A stretch of DNA of 64,000 nt from CADCTP01 sp963849885 (lineage in GTDB: Bacteria > Actinomycetota > Actinomycetes > Mycobacteriales > CADCTP01), in NCBI GenBank assembly GCA_963849885.1, contig CAWKIV010000027.1, positions 55,809-119,808 of the forward strand, written 5' to 3'. The position numbers and the translations under genes were made by a program. Positions 43,317 through 51,880 of the stretch are shown one piece after another (the first letter of the stretch is position 1; every line of letters begins with the position of its first letter). A model generated the notes under the pieces. The model saw nothing but the letters and a program-made list of their open reading frames with translations, had not been told where the DNA came from and made no database searches.

Positions 43317-44675
43317 TCAGCCAGCCCGGACCCGCTCGTAGCGGGCGAGGGCCTCCTTGCGCTCGGCGGCGTGGTCGACGATGCGGTCCGGGTAGCCGGC
43401 CGGCGGCCCGCCGGGCAGCTCCCACGGCTCGTGCACCGCACCGCCGGGCACCGACCGCAGCTCGGGGACGTACCGGCGGACGTAGTCCCCGTCCGGGTCG
43501 AACTTCTTGCCCTGGGTCACCGGGTTGAAGACCCGGTGGAACGGCGCCGCGTCGGTGCCGCAGCCGGCCACCCACTGCCAGCCGTGGTTGTTCGAGGCGA
43601 GGTCGCCGTCCACCAGCCGGTGCAGGAACTCCCGCGCCCCCCGGCCCCAGTCCACGTGCAGGTCCTTGACCAGGAAGGAGGCGACGATCATCCGGACCCG
43701 GTTGTGCACCCACGCCTCGGCCCGCAGCTGCCGCATGCCGGCGTCCACGATCGGGTAGCCGGTGCGACCCTCCGCCCAGGCCCGGAACCGGTCCGCGTCG
43801 GTGTCGACCTCCAGCGTGCGGAACCGCGGGTTGAGGCAGCCGCGCGCCGACCCGGGCTCGTGCCAGAGCACGTCCGCGTAGAACTCCCGCCAGGCCAGCT
43901 CCTTGCGGAAGGTCTCCGCGCCGCGCCCGTCGCCGAGGTCGGCCAGCAGCGTCCGCGGGTGCACGGTGCCGTACTTCAGGTGCACCGACAGCCGGCTGGT
44001 GCCGGGCCGGTCCGGGCGGTCGCGGGCGTCGGCATACCCACGCAGCGCCGAGTCGCGGAACTCGGCCCACCGCTCCAGCGCCGCGGCCTCGCCGGCGTCC
44101 GGCAGCCGCAGCGCCGCCGGCAGGTCCGGGTCCTTCGGCACGCCGGTGCCGGGCACCCCGGTCAGCCAGGTCACCGCCGCCCCGGCCGAGCCGGCCGGCG
44201 CCCGCCAGCCGTGCTGCCGCCAGGACCGGTAGAACGGCGTGTACACCCGGAACGGGGTGCCGTCGCCCTTGCGCACCCGGCCCGGCGCGACCGCGTACGG
44301 CGAGCCGGTCCGGACCAGCTCGACCCCGTCGGGCAGCGCGCCGGCCACCCGCTCGTCCCGCCCCCGCCCGTACGGGCCGAAGTCGGCGGCGACGTGCACC
44401 GAGCCGGCCTCGACCTCCCGGGCCAGCCGGGGGACGACGTTCTCCGGCTGGCCCCGGAGCACCACGAGCCGGCCGTCCAACGCGTCGTCCAGCTCCCGCA
44501 GGCAGCGGTAGAGGAACGCGAGCCGGGGCACGCCGCTCGGCCGGCGCAGCGCGTCGTCCAGCACGAAGACCGGCAGCACGGCGCCGTCCGGACCGGCCGC
44601 GTCCCGGGCCGCCAGCAGCGCCGGATTGTCCCCGAGCCGCAGGTCGCGCCGGAACCACAGCACGCTCGTCGACAC
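43317..44675 (-). CDS. phr: deoxyribodipyrimidine photo-lyase
   Basis: 452 residues. Light-driven repair of cyclobutane pyrimidine dimers with FADH-. The N-terminal photolyase domain starts TSVLWFRRDLRLGDNPALL. The FAD-binding domain has TSRLSVHLKYGTVHPRTLL, ELAWREFYADVLWHEP, YPIVDAGMRQLRAEAWVHNR, ASFLVKDLHVDWGRGAREF and NNHGWQWVAGCGTDAAPF. Trp residues of the electron-transfer chain appear in these motifs. It is monocistronic on the minus strand, downstream of the phoX-like gene after 45 bases. Confidence 0.95.
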   Translation of the reverse strand: MSTSVLWFRRDLRLGDNPALLAARDAAGPDGAVLPVFVLDDALRRPSGVPRLAFLYRCLRELDDALDGRLVVLRGQPENVVPRLAREVEAGSVHVAADFGPYGRGRDERVAGALPDGVELVRTGSPYAVAPGRVRKGDGTPFRVYTPFYRSWRQHGWRAPAGSAGAAVTWLTGVPGTGVPKDPDLPAALRLPDAGEAAALERWAEFRDSALRGYADARDRPDRPGTSRLSVHLKYGTVHPRTLLADLGDGRGAETFRKELAWREFYADVLWHEPGSARGCLNPRFRTLEVDTDADRFRAWAEGRTGYPIVDAGMRQLRAEAWVHNRVRMIVASFLVKDLHVDWGRGAREFLHRLVDGDLASNNHGWQWVAGCGTDAAPFHRVFNPVTQGKKFDPDGDYVRRYVPELRSVPGGAVHEPWELPGGPPAGYPDRIVDHAAERKEALARYERVRAG

Positions 44676-44720
44676 CGCCGCACCCTACGGCCGGCACCGG
44701 CGACCCGCAGGTCGGGCGCG

Positions 44721-46187
44721 CTACACCCCGATCGAGCGCCACGGCCCCCAGATCGCGAAGGTCATGCCCCGGCTGGCCTGGATGTTGACGAAGAGGGTGT
44801 GCCCGTCCGGGCTGAAGGTGGACCCGGCGAACTCGTCGTTCGACCGGTCCACGCCGGTGCTGCTGACCAGCCGGTTGAGCGCGATGTCGAACAGCTGCCC
44901 GCCCCGGGTCAGCCCGCGCAGGTAGTTGTCCTCGACGTTGTCCTCGCAGACCACGAGCGTGCCCCGTGGACTGGTGGTGACGTTGTCCGGGAAGTCGAGC
45001 ACGTCCGGTCCGGGCGACTGGTAGAGCAGCTGCAGGATGCCGGCCCGGAGGTGGTATCCCCAGATCTGCCCGTGCCCGTTGCCGTACCCGTCGGCGATCG
45101 GCCCCAGGCTCTCCTCGGCCGGCCCGCCGCCCTGGGTGGAGGTGAAGTAGATGACGCCGTTGTCGTAGGTCGCGCCCTCCAGCCGGGAGAAGTAGGCCGC
45201 ACCCCGCGCCCGCCCCTGGTCGCCCACGTACCGGATGGCCTCGTTGTTGGTCGTCGGCGCGGTCTGCCCCGGCGTGTACGGGAAGCGCGGCGCCGGGTCG
45301 TCGATGTCCACCCACTCGGCCCGGTACGTCGCCCGGCGCGGCTGGTCGACGGCGAGGTCGAGGTTGGGCCGGCCCTTCACGGCGAGCATCTGCAGCCGGC
45401 CGCCGTCGCCGAGCCGGCCGGTCCGCATCGGGTTGCGCCGCGGCCGGTAGCGGTAGAAGCCGGACGGGAAGCCGAAGTTGTCCTCGGTGAGGTAGAGCGT
45501 GCCGGAGCGCGGGTCGAGCGCGACCGCCTCGTGCGCGAAGCGCCCCGCGGCGGTGATCGGCTCGCGGTCGGACCGTCCTCCGCTGGGCACCTCGAAGACG
45601 TAGCCGTGCGGCTGGGTCAGCGTGACGTTGGGCGCGCCGGTGAAGTCGGGGCCGACGTCCGGGCCGTTGACCGTCTCCTCGCAGGTGACCCAGCTGCCCC
45701 ACGGCATCGGGCCGCCGGAGCAGTTCATCTGGGTGCCGTTGAGGCTGGTGTAGCTGCGCAGCACCTCGCCGGTGCGGGTCACCTGGACGGTGGTGGTCCC
45801 GCCCTGCGCCATCGGGTCGTACGCCGCCGCGGCGTCACCGAAGGCCGGCCCGGGGTTGTTGACCTCGTGGTTGCGGACCAGGACGACGGTGCCGTCGCGG
45901 CGGCCGAAGGCGGCCATCCCGTCGTGCCGCCCGGGCAGCGCGGTGCCGTCGTCGAGCACCACCGGGAACTCGGTGTCGTGGAAGGAGCGGTACTGGAAGC
46001 CGGCCGGCAGCCAGAGCCGCACCGTCCCGTCCCGCCGGTCCGGCACCGGCCGCAGCTCGCGGCGGCGGGGTCCGGGCTCGGCGGCCGCCTCCCGGGCCAC
46101 GAAGCCCTGGAAGGGCCCGCCGATGACTGCGCCGCCCGCGGCCACCGCCGCTCCGCGCAGGAAGGTTCGTCGATCCAGACCGGCCAT
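44721..46187 (-). CDS. PhoX-like secreted phosphatase (DUF839), Tat substrate
   Basis: 488 residues. The N-terminus has a twin-arginine signal (DRRTFLRGAAVAAGGAVIGG). The mature part is the PhoX/DUF839 beta-propeller: VVLVRNHEVNNPG, GGTTTVQVTRTGEVLRSYTS, GSWVTCEETVNGPDVGPDFT, PITAAGRFAHEAVALDPRSG and VCEDNVEDNYLRGLT. PhoX enzymes use Ca/Fe ions to hydrolyse phosphate monoesters outside the cytoplasmic membrane. GGAGG precedes the ATG at 46187. A TACGCT -10-like element lies at 46217-46222 on the same strand. Activity is inferred from the family. Confidence 0.9.
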   Translation of the reverse strand: MAGLDRRTFLRGAAVAAGGAVIGGPFQGFVAREAAAEPGPRRRELRPVPDRRDGTVRLWLPAGFQYRSFHDTEFPVVLDDGTALPGRHDGMAAFGRRDGTVVLVRNHEVNNPGPAFGDAAAAYDPMAQGGTTTVQVTRTGEVLRSYTSLNGTQMNCSGGPMPWGSWVTCEETVNGPDVGPDFTGAPNVTLTQPHGYVFEVPSGGRSDREPITAAGRFAHEAVALDPRSGTLYLTEDNFGFPSGFYRYRPRRNPMRTGRLGDGGRLQMLAVKGRPNLDLAVDQPRRATYRAEWVDIDDPAPRFPYTPGQTAPTTNNEAIRYVGDQGRARGAAYFSRLEGATYDNGVIYFTSTQGGGPAEESLGPIADGYGNGHGQIWGYHLRAGILQLLYQSPGPDVLDFPDNVTTSPRGTLVVCEDNVEDNYLRGLTRGGQLFDIALNRLVSSTGVDRSNDEFAGSTFSPDGHTLFVNIQASRGMTFAIWGPWRSIGV

Positions 46188-46216
46188 GGGGCACCTCCGG
46201 TGTCGGACAGGCGTGC

Positions 46217-46222
46217 AGCGTA
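46217..46222 (-). promoter_or_regulatory. -10 element (TACGCT) for the phoX-like gene
   Basis: On the minus strand GGATACGCTGC contains TACGCT, 29 bases before the ATG, leaving space for the GGAGG ribosome site. No pho-box-like direct repeats were recognised. Confidence 0.4.
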
Positions 46223-46288
46223 TCCGGGCGGACAAGATCAACGGCGCCGTCAGCGGAACCGTGGCCCCGCCCCGGACGTCAAAGGCGC

Positions 46289-46690
46289 ATGCGCCGAGCG
46301 ATGCTGAGCCTGCCCGCCGTCGCGGCCGTGCTGCTGCTGTCCGGCTGCGGGGACCCGACCGGCACCGAGCCGGGCGGCGGCGGTGGCCCCACCTCGACCG
46401 TCCCGTCCACCTCGACCCGCCCGACGACGCCGCCCGGTCCGGGCACCGCCCCGCCCGGGGCGACCAAGCCGGGCGGCACCGCCCGCCCGGTCACCGTCGA
46501 CGGTGTGGTCGAGAGCGGGGTCGAGCCGGGTTGCAAGGTGCTGACCGCCGGCGGCACGACGTACCAGGTCATCGGAGCCGAGGTGCCGGTCGGCGTGCCG
46601 GTGCGGATCACCGGTGTGCTGCAGCCCGGGGTTTTGACGACCTGCCAGCAGGGGACGCCGATCCGGGTGACGAAGGTGCAGCGCCGCTGA
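46289..46690 (+). CDS. small putative lipoprotein
   Basis: 133 residues. A lipoprotein signal is clear: basic MRR, a hydrophobic stretch, and the lipobox LLSGC. A Pro/Thr/Gly linker of ~50 residues is followed by a compact domain (VTVDGVVESGVEPGCKVLTA, QVIGAEVPVGVPVRITGVL, TTCQQGTPIRVTKVQRR). The domain looks like a small OB-type beta barrel, with two cysteines that could pair. The function is unknown. It is divergent from the phoX-like gene. Confidence 0.8.
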   Translation: MRRAMLSLPAVAAVLLLSGCGDPTGTEPGGGGGPTSTVPSTSTRPTTPPGPGTAPPGATKPGGTARPVTVDGVVESGVEPGCKVLTAGGTTYQVIGAEVPVGVPVRITGVLQPGVLTTCQQGTPIRVTKVQRR

Positions 46691-46746
46691 CCGCGGTGTC
46701 TCGATAGGGTGCTGGCGGCGGCGCCGACGAGGGGAAGCAGCAGCAG

Positions 46747-47370
46747 ATGAGCGTGGACCCGGGCAGCATGGAGACCGGCAGCGACCCGCAGGACGCGACG
46801 ATGGACTTCGACGAGGAGTCCACGCTGGACGACAACGAGGTGCTCGACCCGGTCGACGACGACGGCGGCACCGTCAACGACCCGACCGCGTCGGTGTACG
46901 ACACCAGCTGGGTGCCGGACGACCGGCCGTCGCACCGCACCGACTTCGGCAACACGCTGTCCGAGATGCGCGAGGGCGAGTCGCTGGACCGGCGCCTCGG
47001 TGAGGACGAGCCGGACGTGCTCGAGCGCGAGCTGGGCGACCCGGTCGACCAGGTCCTGGGCCGCCCCGTCGGCGAGGACGACCCCAACTGGGAGGAGAGC
47101 GACGAGGCGCGCACGGCGACCGCCTCGGAGCTCGAGGACCCGGAGGTCGAGCGGCTGGTCACCGAGGCCGGCGGGGACACCGACGTGCCGGCGGCGGAGT
47201 ACGCGGAGCAGGACCCGCGCGCCGGCCGGCTGGTCGAGCCGGACGAGGGGCTGGAGTCGGACACCGAGAAGGACATGATCGCGTACGACGCGGGCATCTC
47301 CGGAGCCGGCGCGTCCGCCGAGGAGGCGGCCGTGCACGTGGTGGACGACCCGCCCGGCGCCACCCCCTAG
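46747..47370 (+). CDS. DUF5709 acidic protein
   Basis: 207 residues, strongly acidic. The family pattern includes NEVLDPVDDDGG, SVYDTSWVPDDRPSHRTDFG, TLSEMREGESLDRRLGEDEP, PVGEDDPNWEESDEARTA, DPRAGRLVEPDEG and EKDMIAYDAGISGAGASAEE. Actinobacterial DUF5709 proteins are uncharacterised. TAGGGT at 46705-46710 could be the -10 element, and GAGGGGAAG precedes the start. It converges on the GntR gene. Confidence 0.87.
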   Translation: MSVDPGSMETGSDPQDATMDFDEESTLDDNEVLDPVDDDGGTVNDPTASVYDTSWVPDDRPSHRTDFGNTLSEMREGESLDRRLGEDEPDVLERELGDPVDQVLGRPVGEDDPNWEESDEARTATASELEDPEVERLVTEAGGDTDVPAAEYAEQDPRAGRLVEPDEGLESDTEKDMIAYDAGISGAGASAEEAAVHVVDDPPGATP

Positions 47371-47379
47371 CGGCGCCCG

Positions 47380-47436
47380 GCGGCTCAGCCCCGGGTGCGG
47401 GGCCGGGGCGGCTCAGCCCCGGGTGCCGGGGCCGGG
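47380..47436. repeat. 28-bp tandem duplication spanning the gntR stop
   Basis: CGGCTCAGCCCCGGGTGC occurs twice at 28-base spacing. The second copy contains the gntR stop (TCA at 47413-47415) and the first duplicates it beyond the gene. It lies between the convergent DUF5709 and gntR genes. Confidence 0.75.
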
Positions 47437-48216
47437 CCGGGTGACCTCCAGCGAGACGTGCAGCTGGTAGCGGTCGGCCCGGTAGGTCGACACCACGAAC
47501 TCCACCGGCCGGTCCCCGGCGAACGACCGGCGCTGCAGCAGCAGGACCGCGGCTGATCCCCCGGAGCCGGTGGGCAGGTGGAGCAGCGCGGCGTCGGTCG
47601 GGTCGGCGATGCCGGCCTCGATGGTCTGCTCGCCGCGGTCCAGCAGCACCCCGTACGTCGAGGCGAGCACGTCGTAGAGCGACCGGCCGGCCAGCGGCTC
47701 GTCGCCCAGCCCGGGCGCCACCGCCTCCGGGACGTGCGAGCGCTCCACCGCCATCGGGATGCCGTCCGCGGTGCGCAGCCGCTCGATCACGTGCACCGGG
47801 TCGCCCGGAGCCACCTGCAGCGCCCGGGCCAGGTGGGCGCTGGCCGGGTCGGTCCGCCGGTCCAGGTCGCGGGAGCCGGGCTCCAGCCCGCGGGCGCGCA
47901 TGTCCTCGGTGAACGAGGTGAGCCGCAGCGGCATCTCGATCTTCGGCCGGGCCACGAACGTGCCCTTGCCCTGGACCCGGTAGAGCCGGCCCTCGGAGAC
48001 CAGGTGGTCCACCGCCTGCCGCACGGTCATCCGGGACAGCCCGAAGCGGGCGGACAGCTCGCGCTCGGACGGGATCGACTGGTCCACGCCCAGCTCGGTC
48101 TCGACCAGGTCCAGCAGGATCTCGCGGAGCTGGGTGTACTTCGGGACGGGGCTGCGGTGGTCGATGCCGATGCCGGAGCCGCCTTCCGTCCCTGCTGAGG
48201 CTGCCGGGGGGGCCAT
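47413..48216 (-). CDS. GntR/HutC family regulator, DasR/NagR-like
   Basis: 267 residues. The winged helix (PKYTQLREILLDLVETELGV, IPSERELSARFGLSRMTVRQ, EGRLYRVQGKGTFVARPKIE) is followed by a UTRA effector domain (LRLTSFTEDMRARGLEPGSR to the C-terminus, EFVVSTYRADRYQLHVSLE). UTRA regulators of this type bind phosphorylated amino sugars such as GlcN-6-P or GlcNAc-6-P. It is divergent from nagA, and three dre-like sites lie between them (48254-48295). It probably represses the nag operon and itself until amino sugar phosphates appear. Confidence 0.9.
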   Translation of the reverse strand: MAPPAASAGTEGGSGIGIDHRSPVPKYTQLREILLDLVETELGVDQSIPSERELSARFGLSRMTVRQAVDHLVSEGRLYRVQGKGTFVARPKIEMPLRLTSFTEDMRARGLEPGSRDLDRRTDPASAHLARALQVAPGDPVHVIERLRTADGIPMAVERSHVPEAVAPGLGDEPLAGRSLYDVLASTYGVLLDRGEQTIEAGIADPTDAALLHLPTGSGGSAAVLLLQRRSFAGDRPVEFVVSTYRADRYQLHVSLEVTRPGPGTRG

Positions 48217-48253
48217 TGCGCTCGTTTCCCTCCCGCGGCTACAGTCGGCCGCA

Positions 48254-48295
48254 AGTGGTATGGACCGGTCTAGTCCGGAAGTGGACCAGACCGTG
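48254..48295 (+). promoter_or_regulatory. three adjacent/overlapping dre-like operators (DasR-type)
   Basis: AGTGGTATGGACCGGT (48254-48269), ACCGGTCTAGTCCGGA (48264-48279) and AGTGGACCAGACCGTG (48280-48295) each resemble the DasR consensus ACTGGTCTAGACCACT. Sites one and two overlap; site three abuts site two. They lie between the divergent regulator and nagA, the expected place for operon control and autoregulation. Confidence 0.72.
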
Positions 48296-48334
48296 GAGGA
48301 CAGTGTCAATGGTCCCCGCTCGGGGGGAGGTCTC

Positions 48335-49603
48335 ATGCGCGTGATCAGCGCGCCGCGTGTCGTCGCGGACGGCGTGCCGCTCGGCCCCGCCTGCGTGGCG
48401 GTCCGGGACGGCCTGGTCGTCGGCGTCGCCGCGGGGGAGACGTACGGCGGGGTCCGCCCGGACGTGGTGCTGCCGGCCGGGGTGCTGGCCCCCGGCCTGG
48501 TCGACATCCAGATCAACGGCTGCTTCGGCGTCGACTTCGTGGCCGCCGACCCGGCCGGCTGGGCCGCGGTGACCCGGCGGCTGCCGGAGACCGGGGTGAC
48601 CGCCTTCCTGCCCACCTTCATCACCGCGCCGGTGCCGGAGCTGGCCGCCGCGCTGGAGCGGACCGCGGCGCTGCCCCCGCTGGCCGGCGCCCGGGTGCTC
48701 GGCGTGCACGTGGAGGGGCCGTTCCTGTCCCCGCGGCGGCACGGCGCGCACGACCCGGCGTTGCTGCGCGACCCGGCCCCGGAGGCGGTCGACGCGCTGC
48801 TCGCGGCGGCGCCCGGGCTGCTGCGCATCCACACGCTGGCGCCCGAGCTGCCCGGCGCCCTCGACGCGGTCCGCCGGCTGGTGGCCGCGGGCGTGCTGGT
48901 CAGCATCGGGCACAGCGACGCGACCGCGGCCCAGACCGAGGCGGCCGCGGACGCCGGCGCCCGGCTGGTCACCCACCTCTTCAACGCGATGCGCCCGCTG
49001 CACCACCGGGAGCCCGGCCTGGTCGGCCAGGCGCTGGCCGACCCGCGGCTGACCTGCGGGCTGATCGCCGACCTGCACCACGTCGCCGCGCCGGTCTGCC
49101 GGCTCGCCTTCGCCGCCGCGGCCGGGCGGGTGGTGCTGGTCACCGACGCGGTCGCGGCCGCCGGGATGCCCCCGGGGACGTACGACCTGGGCGGCCAGCA
49201 GGTCTCGGTCGACCCGCTCGGGCTGCCGCGGCGGGCCGACGGCACGCTGGCCGGGTCGGGGCTGCGGCTGGACGCCGCGGTGGCCAACGTGGTGGCCGCC
49301 GGGGTCGACCTGCGGTCCGCGGTGGACGCCGCCACCCGGCTGCCGGCCGACCTGGTCGGCCGGCCGGACCTCGGCCGGATCGCGCCCGGCGCGGTGGCCG
49401 ACCTGGTCTGGCTCGGCGACGACCTGTCCACCCGGGCCACCTGGATCGACGGCGAGCTGGTGCACGGCACCCTGCCGCCGACACTGTCCGGAGTGGACGG
49501 TGCCCCGGTGGACCGCGTCCGCACCGCACCGGTGGACGGTCTCCGCGCGGCGCCGGTGGACGGGGTCCGGCCGGTGGACGGCGCCCGGGTGGTCGGGCCG
49601 TGA
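48335..49603 (+). CDS. nagA: N-acetylglucosamine-6-phosphate deacetylase NagA
   Basis: 422 residues. Metal-dependent deacetylation of GlcNAc-6-P to GlcN-6-P. Key motifs are PGLVDIQINGCFGVDF, LGVHVEGPFLSPRRHGAHDP (metal-binding Glu), VSIGHSDATAAQT and VTHLFNAMRPLHHREPGLVG (metal-binding His residues), and VLVTDAVAAAGMPPG (catalytic Asp). The last ~35 residues form a tandem APVDG(L/V)R tail not needed by the family. GGGGGGAGG precedes the ATG. The stop overlaps the SIS gene start (GTGA). It is the first gene of the recycling operon, under the dre-like sites. Confidence 0.94.
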   Translation: MRVISAPRVVADGVPLGPACVAVRDGLVVGVAAGETYGGVRPDVVLPAGVLAPGLVDIQINGCFGVDFVAADPAGWAAVTRRLPETGVTAFLPTFITAPVPELAAALERTAALPPLAGARVLGVHVEGPFLSPRRHGAHDPALLRDPAPEAVDALLAAAPGLLRIHTLAPELPGALDAVRRLVAAGVLVSIGHSDATAAQTEAAADAGARLVTHLFNAMRPLHHREPGLVGQALADPRLTCGLIADLHHVAAPVCRLAFAAAAGRVVLVTDAVAAAGMPPGTYDLGGQQVSVDPLGLPRRADGTLAGSGLRLDAAVANVVAAGVDLRSAVDAATRLPADLVGRPDLGRIAPGAVADLVWLGDDLSTRATWIDGELVHGTLPPTLSGVDGAPVDRVRTAPVDGLRAAPVDGVRPVDGARVVGP

Positions 49604-50676
49604 CCAGCACCACGCCGGCGCCGCCGGGCGCCGGCAGCTGGATGGCGGCGGAGATCCGGGAGCAGCCGGCGGCGCTGGAGCGCACCGTCGGCGCGCTGCT
49701 GCCGCGGGTGCCCGAGGTGGCCGCGGTCGCCGCCGGCACCCGGCAGGTGCTCTTCGTCGCCCGCGGCTCGTCCGACGCCGCCGCGCACTACGGCCGCTAT
49801 CTCTGCGAGGTCGGCGCCGGCCGGCTCGCCACCCCGGCCTCGCCGTCGGTGGCCACCCTCTACCGGCGCCGCCTGGACCTGACCGGCGTGCTCGCGGTCG
49901 CGCTGTCCCAGTCCGGCCGGACCGCGGAGATCGTGGAGACGCTGGTCTGGGCCCGGGACTGCGGCGCCCGCACCGTCGCGGTCAGCAACGACGGGGACAG
50001 CCCGCTGGCCGCGGCCGCGGAGCTGGCGCTGGTCACCGAGGCCGGCCCGGAGCGCGCCCTGCCGGCCACCAAGACGTACACGACCCAGCTGGCCGCGCTG
50101 GTGGTGCTCGCGCTCGGGCTGGGCGCCGACCCCGCGCTGGCCGCCGGGCTGCGCCGGGCCCCGGCCGCCGCGGCCGCCGCGCTGGACACCGCCGCCGCCG
50201 CCGACGCGCTGGCGGCACGCCTGTCCGACGTGGACGGACTGGTGGTGTCCGGTCGCGGATTCGCCTCCTCCACCGCCTGGGAGCTGTCCCTCAAGGTGCG
50301 GGAGACCTGCGCGATCGACGCAAGTGGACTGTCCTATGCGGACCTGCTGCACGGGCCGATCGCGGTGGTCGGGCCGCGCACCCCGGCGCTGCTGGTGGCC
50401 GCCGCGGACGGTCCGGTGCTGCCCGGCGTGCTCGCGCTGGCCGGCCGGCTGCGGGCGGCCGGCGCGCCGGTGTACGGCATCGGCGGCGGCCCGGCGCTGG
50501 CCGCCGCCTGCACCGCGGCGCTGCCCGGGCCGGACCTGCCCGAGCCGCTGGCGCCGCTGGCCCTGGTGGTGCCGGGCCAGCTGGCCGCGGAGGCGCTGTC
50601 CCGCCGGCTCGGGCTGGACCCGGACGCGCCCGGCGGGCTGGCCAAGGTGACCCAGACGGACGGGGGAGCGGCATGA
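49600..50676 (+). CDS. SIS-domain glucosamine-6-phosphate deaminase/isomerase (NagB-II/GlmS-like)
   Basis: 358 residues with two SIS domains. SIS1 has VLFVARGSSDAAAHYGRYL and LAVALSQSGRTAEIVETLVW; SIS2 has GLVVSGRGFASSTAWELSLK and SYADLLHGPIAVV. The aldose-ketose isomerase motif E-x-S-L-K-x-R-E is visible. The glutaminase domain of GlmS is absent, so the expected reaction is deamination of GlcN-6-P to Fru-6-P. Between nagA and murQ it would complete GlcNAc catabolism. Both junctions are 4-base overlaps. Confidence 0.9.
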   Translation: MTSTTPAPPGAGSWMAAEIREQPAALERTVGALLPRVPEVAAVAAGTRQVLFVARGSSDAAAHYGRYLCEVGAGRLATPASPSVATLYRRRLDLTGVLAVALSQSGRTAEIVETLVWARDCGARTVAVSNDGDSPLAAAAELALVTEAGPERALPATKTYTTQLAALVVLALGLGADPALAAGLRRAPAAAAAALDTAAAADALAARLSDVDGLVVSGRGFASSTAWELSLKVRETCAIDASGLSYADLLHGPIAVVGPRTPALLVAAADGPVLPGVLALAGRLRAAGAPVYGIGGGPALAAACTAALPGPDLPEPLAPLALVVPGQLAAEALSRRLGLDPDAPGGLAKVTQTDGGAA

Positions 50677-51581
50677 CCACAGTGCGCGTCGACTCGCCTA
50701 CCGAGGGCCGCAACCCGGCCACCACCGGGATCGACCGGCTGCCCACCGCCGAGGTGCTGCGGCTGGTGCTGGCCGAGGACGCGACCGTGCCGGCCGCGGT
50801 GGCCGCCGCCCGGGACGAGCTGACCCGCGCGGTCGACCTGGTGGTGGCCGCGCTGCGGGCCGGCGGGCGGGTGCACGTGGCCGGCGCCGGCACCTCCGGC
50901 CGGCTGGCCGCCCTGGACGCGGACGAGCTCGGCCCGACGTACGGGCTGGAGCAGGGCCGGTGGACCGCCCACGTGGCCGCCTTCGACGGCACCGTGGACG
51001 GCGAGGACGACACCGTGGCCGGCACCGCCGTGGGCGCGCTCGCCGGCCCGGGGGACGTGCTGATCGGGGTCACGGCCAGCGGCCGCACGCCGTACGCGGT
51101 CGCCGCCCTGCGCACCGCGGCCGCCCGCGGCGCCGGCACCGTGCTGGTCAGCGGCAACCCGGCGGCCGCGGCCGGGTCCGAAGTGGACGTCCACGTCGCG
51201 GTCCGGACCGGACCCGAGGCGGTCACCGGGTCGACCCGGATGAAAGCGGGCACCGCGCAGAAACTGGTGCTGAACGCGCTGTCCACGGCCGCGATGGTCC
51301 GCAGTGGACGGACCTGGTCCAACCTGATGGTCGGCGCGGTGGCCACCAACGGAAAGCTGCGGGCCCGGGTGGTCGCGGCGGTGGCCGAGGCCACCGGCGA
51401 GGACGCGGAGACCTGCGCCGCCGCGGTCCGGGAAGCCGATGGCGACGGGCGGATCGCCCTGCTGTCGCTGCTCGCCAGCGTACCCGCGGGAACGGCCCGA
51501 AACGCGCTCGCCGTAACAAGAGGTCACCTCGGGGATGCGCTCCGCAGCCTCACTCAGCGGGCCGCTAGTCCATTCGAGTGA
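50673..51581 (+). CDS. murQ: N-acetylmuramic acid 6-phosphate etherase MurQ
   Basis: 302 residues. Cleaves the lactyl ether of MurNAc-6-P to give GlcNAc-6-P, feeding NagA. The family start is SPTEGRNPATTGIDRLPTAE; the SIS domain has VHVAGAGTSGRLAALDADEL (catalytic Glu region), TASGRTPYAVAALRTA, GPEAVTGSTRMKAGTAQKLV and MVGAVATNGKLRARVV. Overlap with the upstream SIS gene (ATGA) makes nagA-SIS-murQ one operon. It indicates recycling of peptidoglycan-derived sugars. A c-di-AMP riboswitch starts about 60 bases after the stop. Confidence 0.95.
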   Translation: MTTVRVDSPTEGRNPATTGIDRLPTAEVLRLVLAEDATVPAAVAAARDELTRAVDLVVAALRAGGRVHVAGAGTSGRLAALDADELGPTYGLEQGRWTAHVAAFDGTVDGEDDTVAGTAVGALAGPGDVLIGVTASGRTPYAVAALRTAAARGAGTVLVSGNPAAAAGSEVDVHVAVRTGPEAVTGSTRMKAGTAQKLVLNALSTAAMVRSGRTWSNLMVGAVATNGKLRARVVAAVAEATGEDAETCAAAVREADGDGRIALLSLLASVPAGTARNALAVTRGHLGDALRSLTQRAASPFE

Positions 51582-51639
51582 TCTGCCGGCAGCTTCAGGT
51601 CACAGCGGGTCAGGCGCGGCTTGACTCCGTCGGTATAGC

Positions 51640-51835
51640 CCGTAGTCTTCCCACGGCTTACCGGCCGTCTGTCACCCACCAGGGGGTGGCACCGGGAAAG
51701 TCACCGCCTAATCGCGGCTCGGAGGTAGCCGAGGTCGCGAGCCGGGGACCCAGTCTTCCCTGGGGTGAATCGGCAGTCCGGTCAGGACCCCTCCCGACCG
51801 GCCGCCGTAGGGCGCCTTCCACGCCCGAACCCGTC
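51640..51835 (+). ncRNA. cyclic di-AMP riboswitch (ydaO-yuaA leader)
   Basis: Conserved blocks of the ydaO/yuaA motif are present in order: a GGTGGCACCGGGAAAGTCACC-like block near 51690, GAGCCGGGGACCCA near 51738-51752, and TGGGGTGAATCGG at 51761-51773. The element ends before an NlpC/P60 wall hydrolase gene, the usual regulon member in actinomycetes. A hairpin CCGGTC...GACCGG (51778-51801) after the aptamer could be the terminator of the expression platform. High c-di-AMP would be expected to turn the gene off. Exact ends are approximate. Confidence 0.85.
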
Positions 51836-51880
51836 AGCTAACTCGGTCGGCGGATCTGGAAGACAAGGAGTGCCGCCTCG

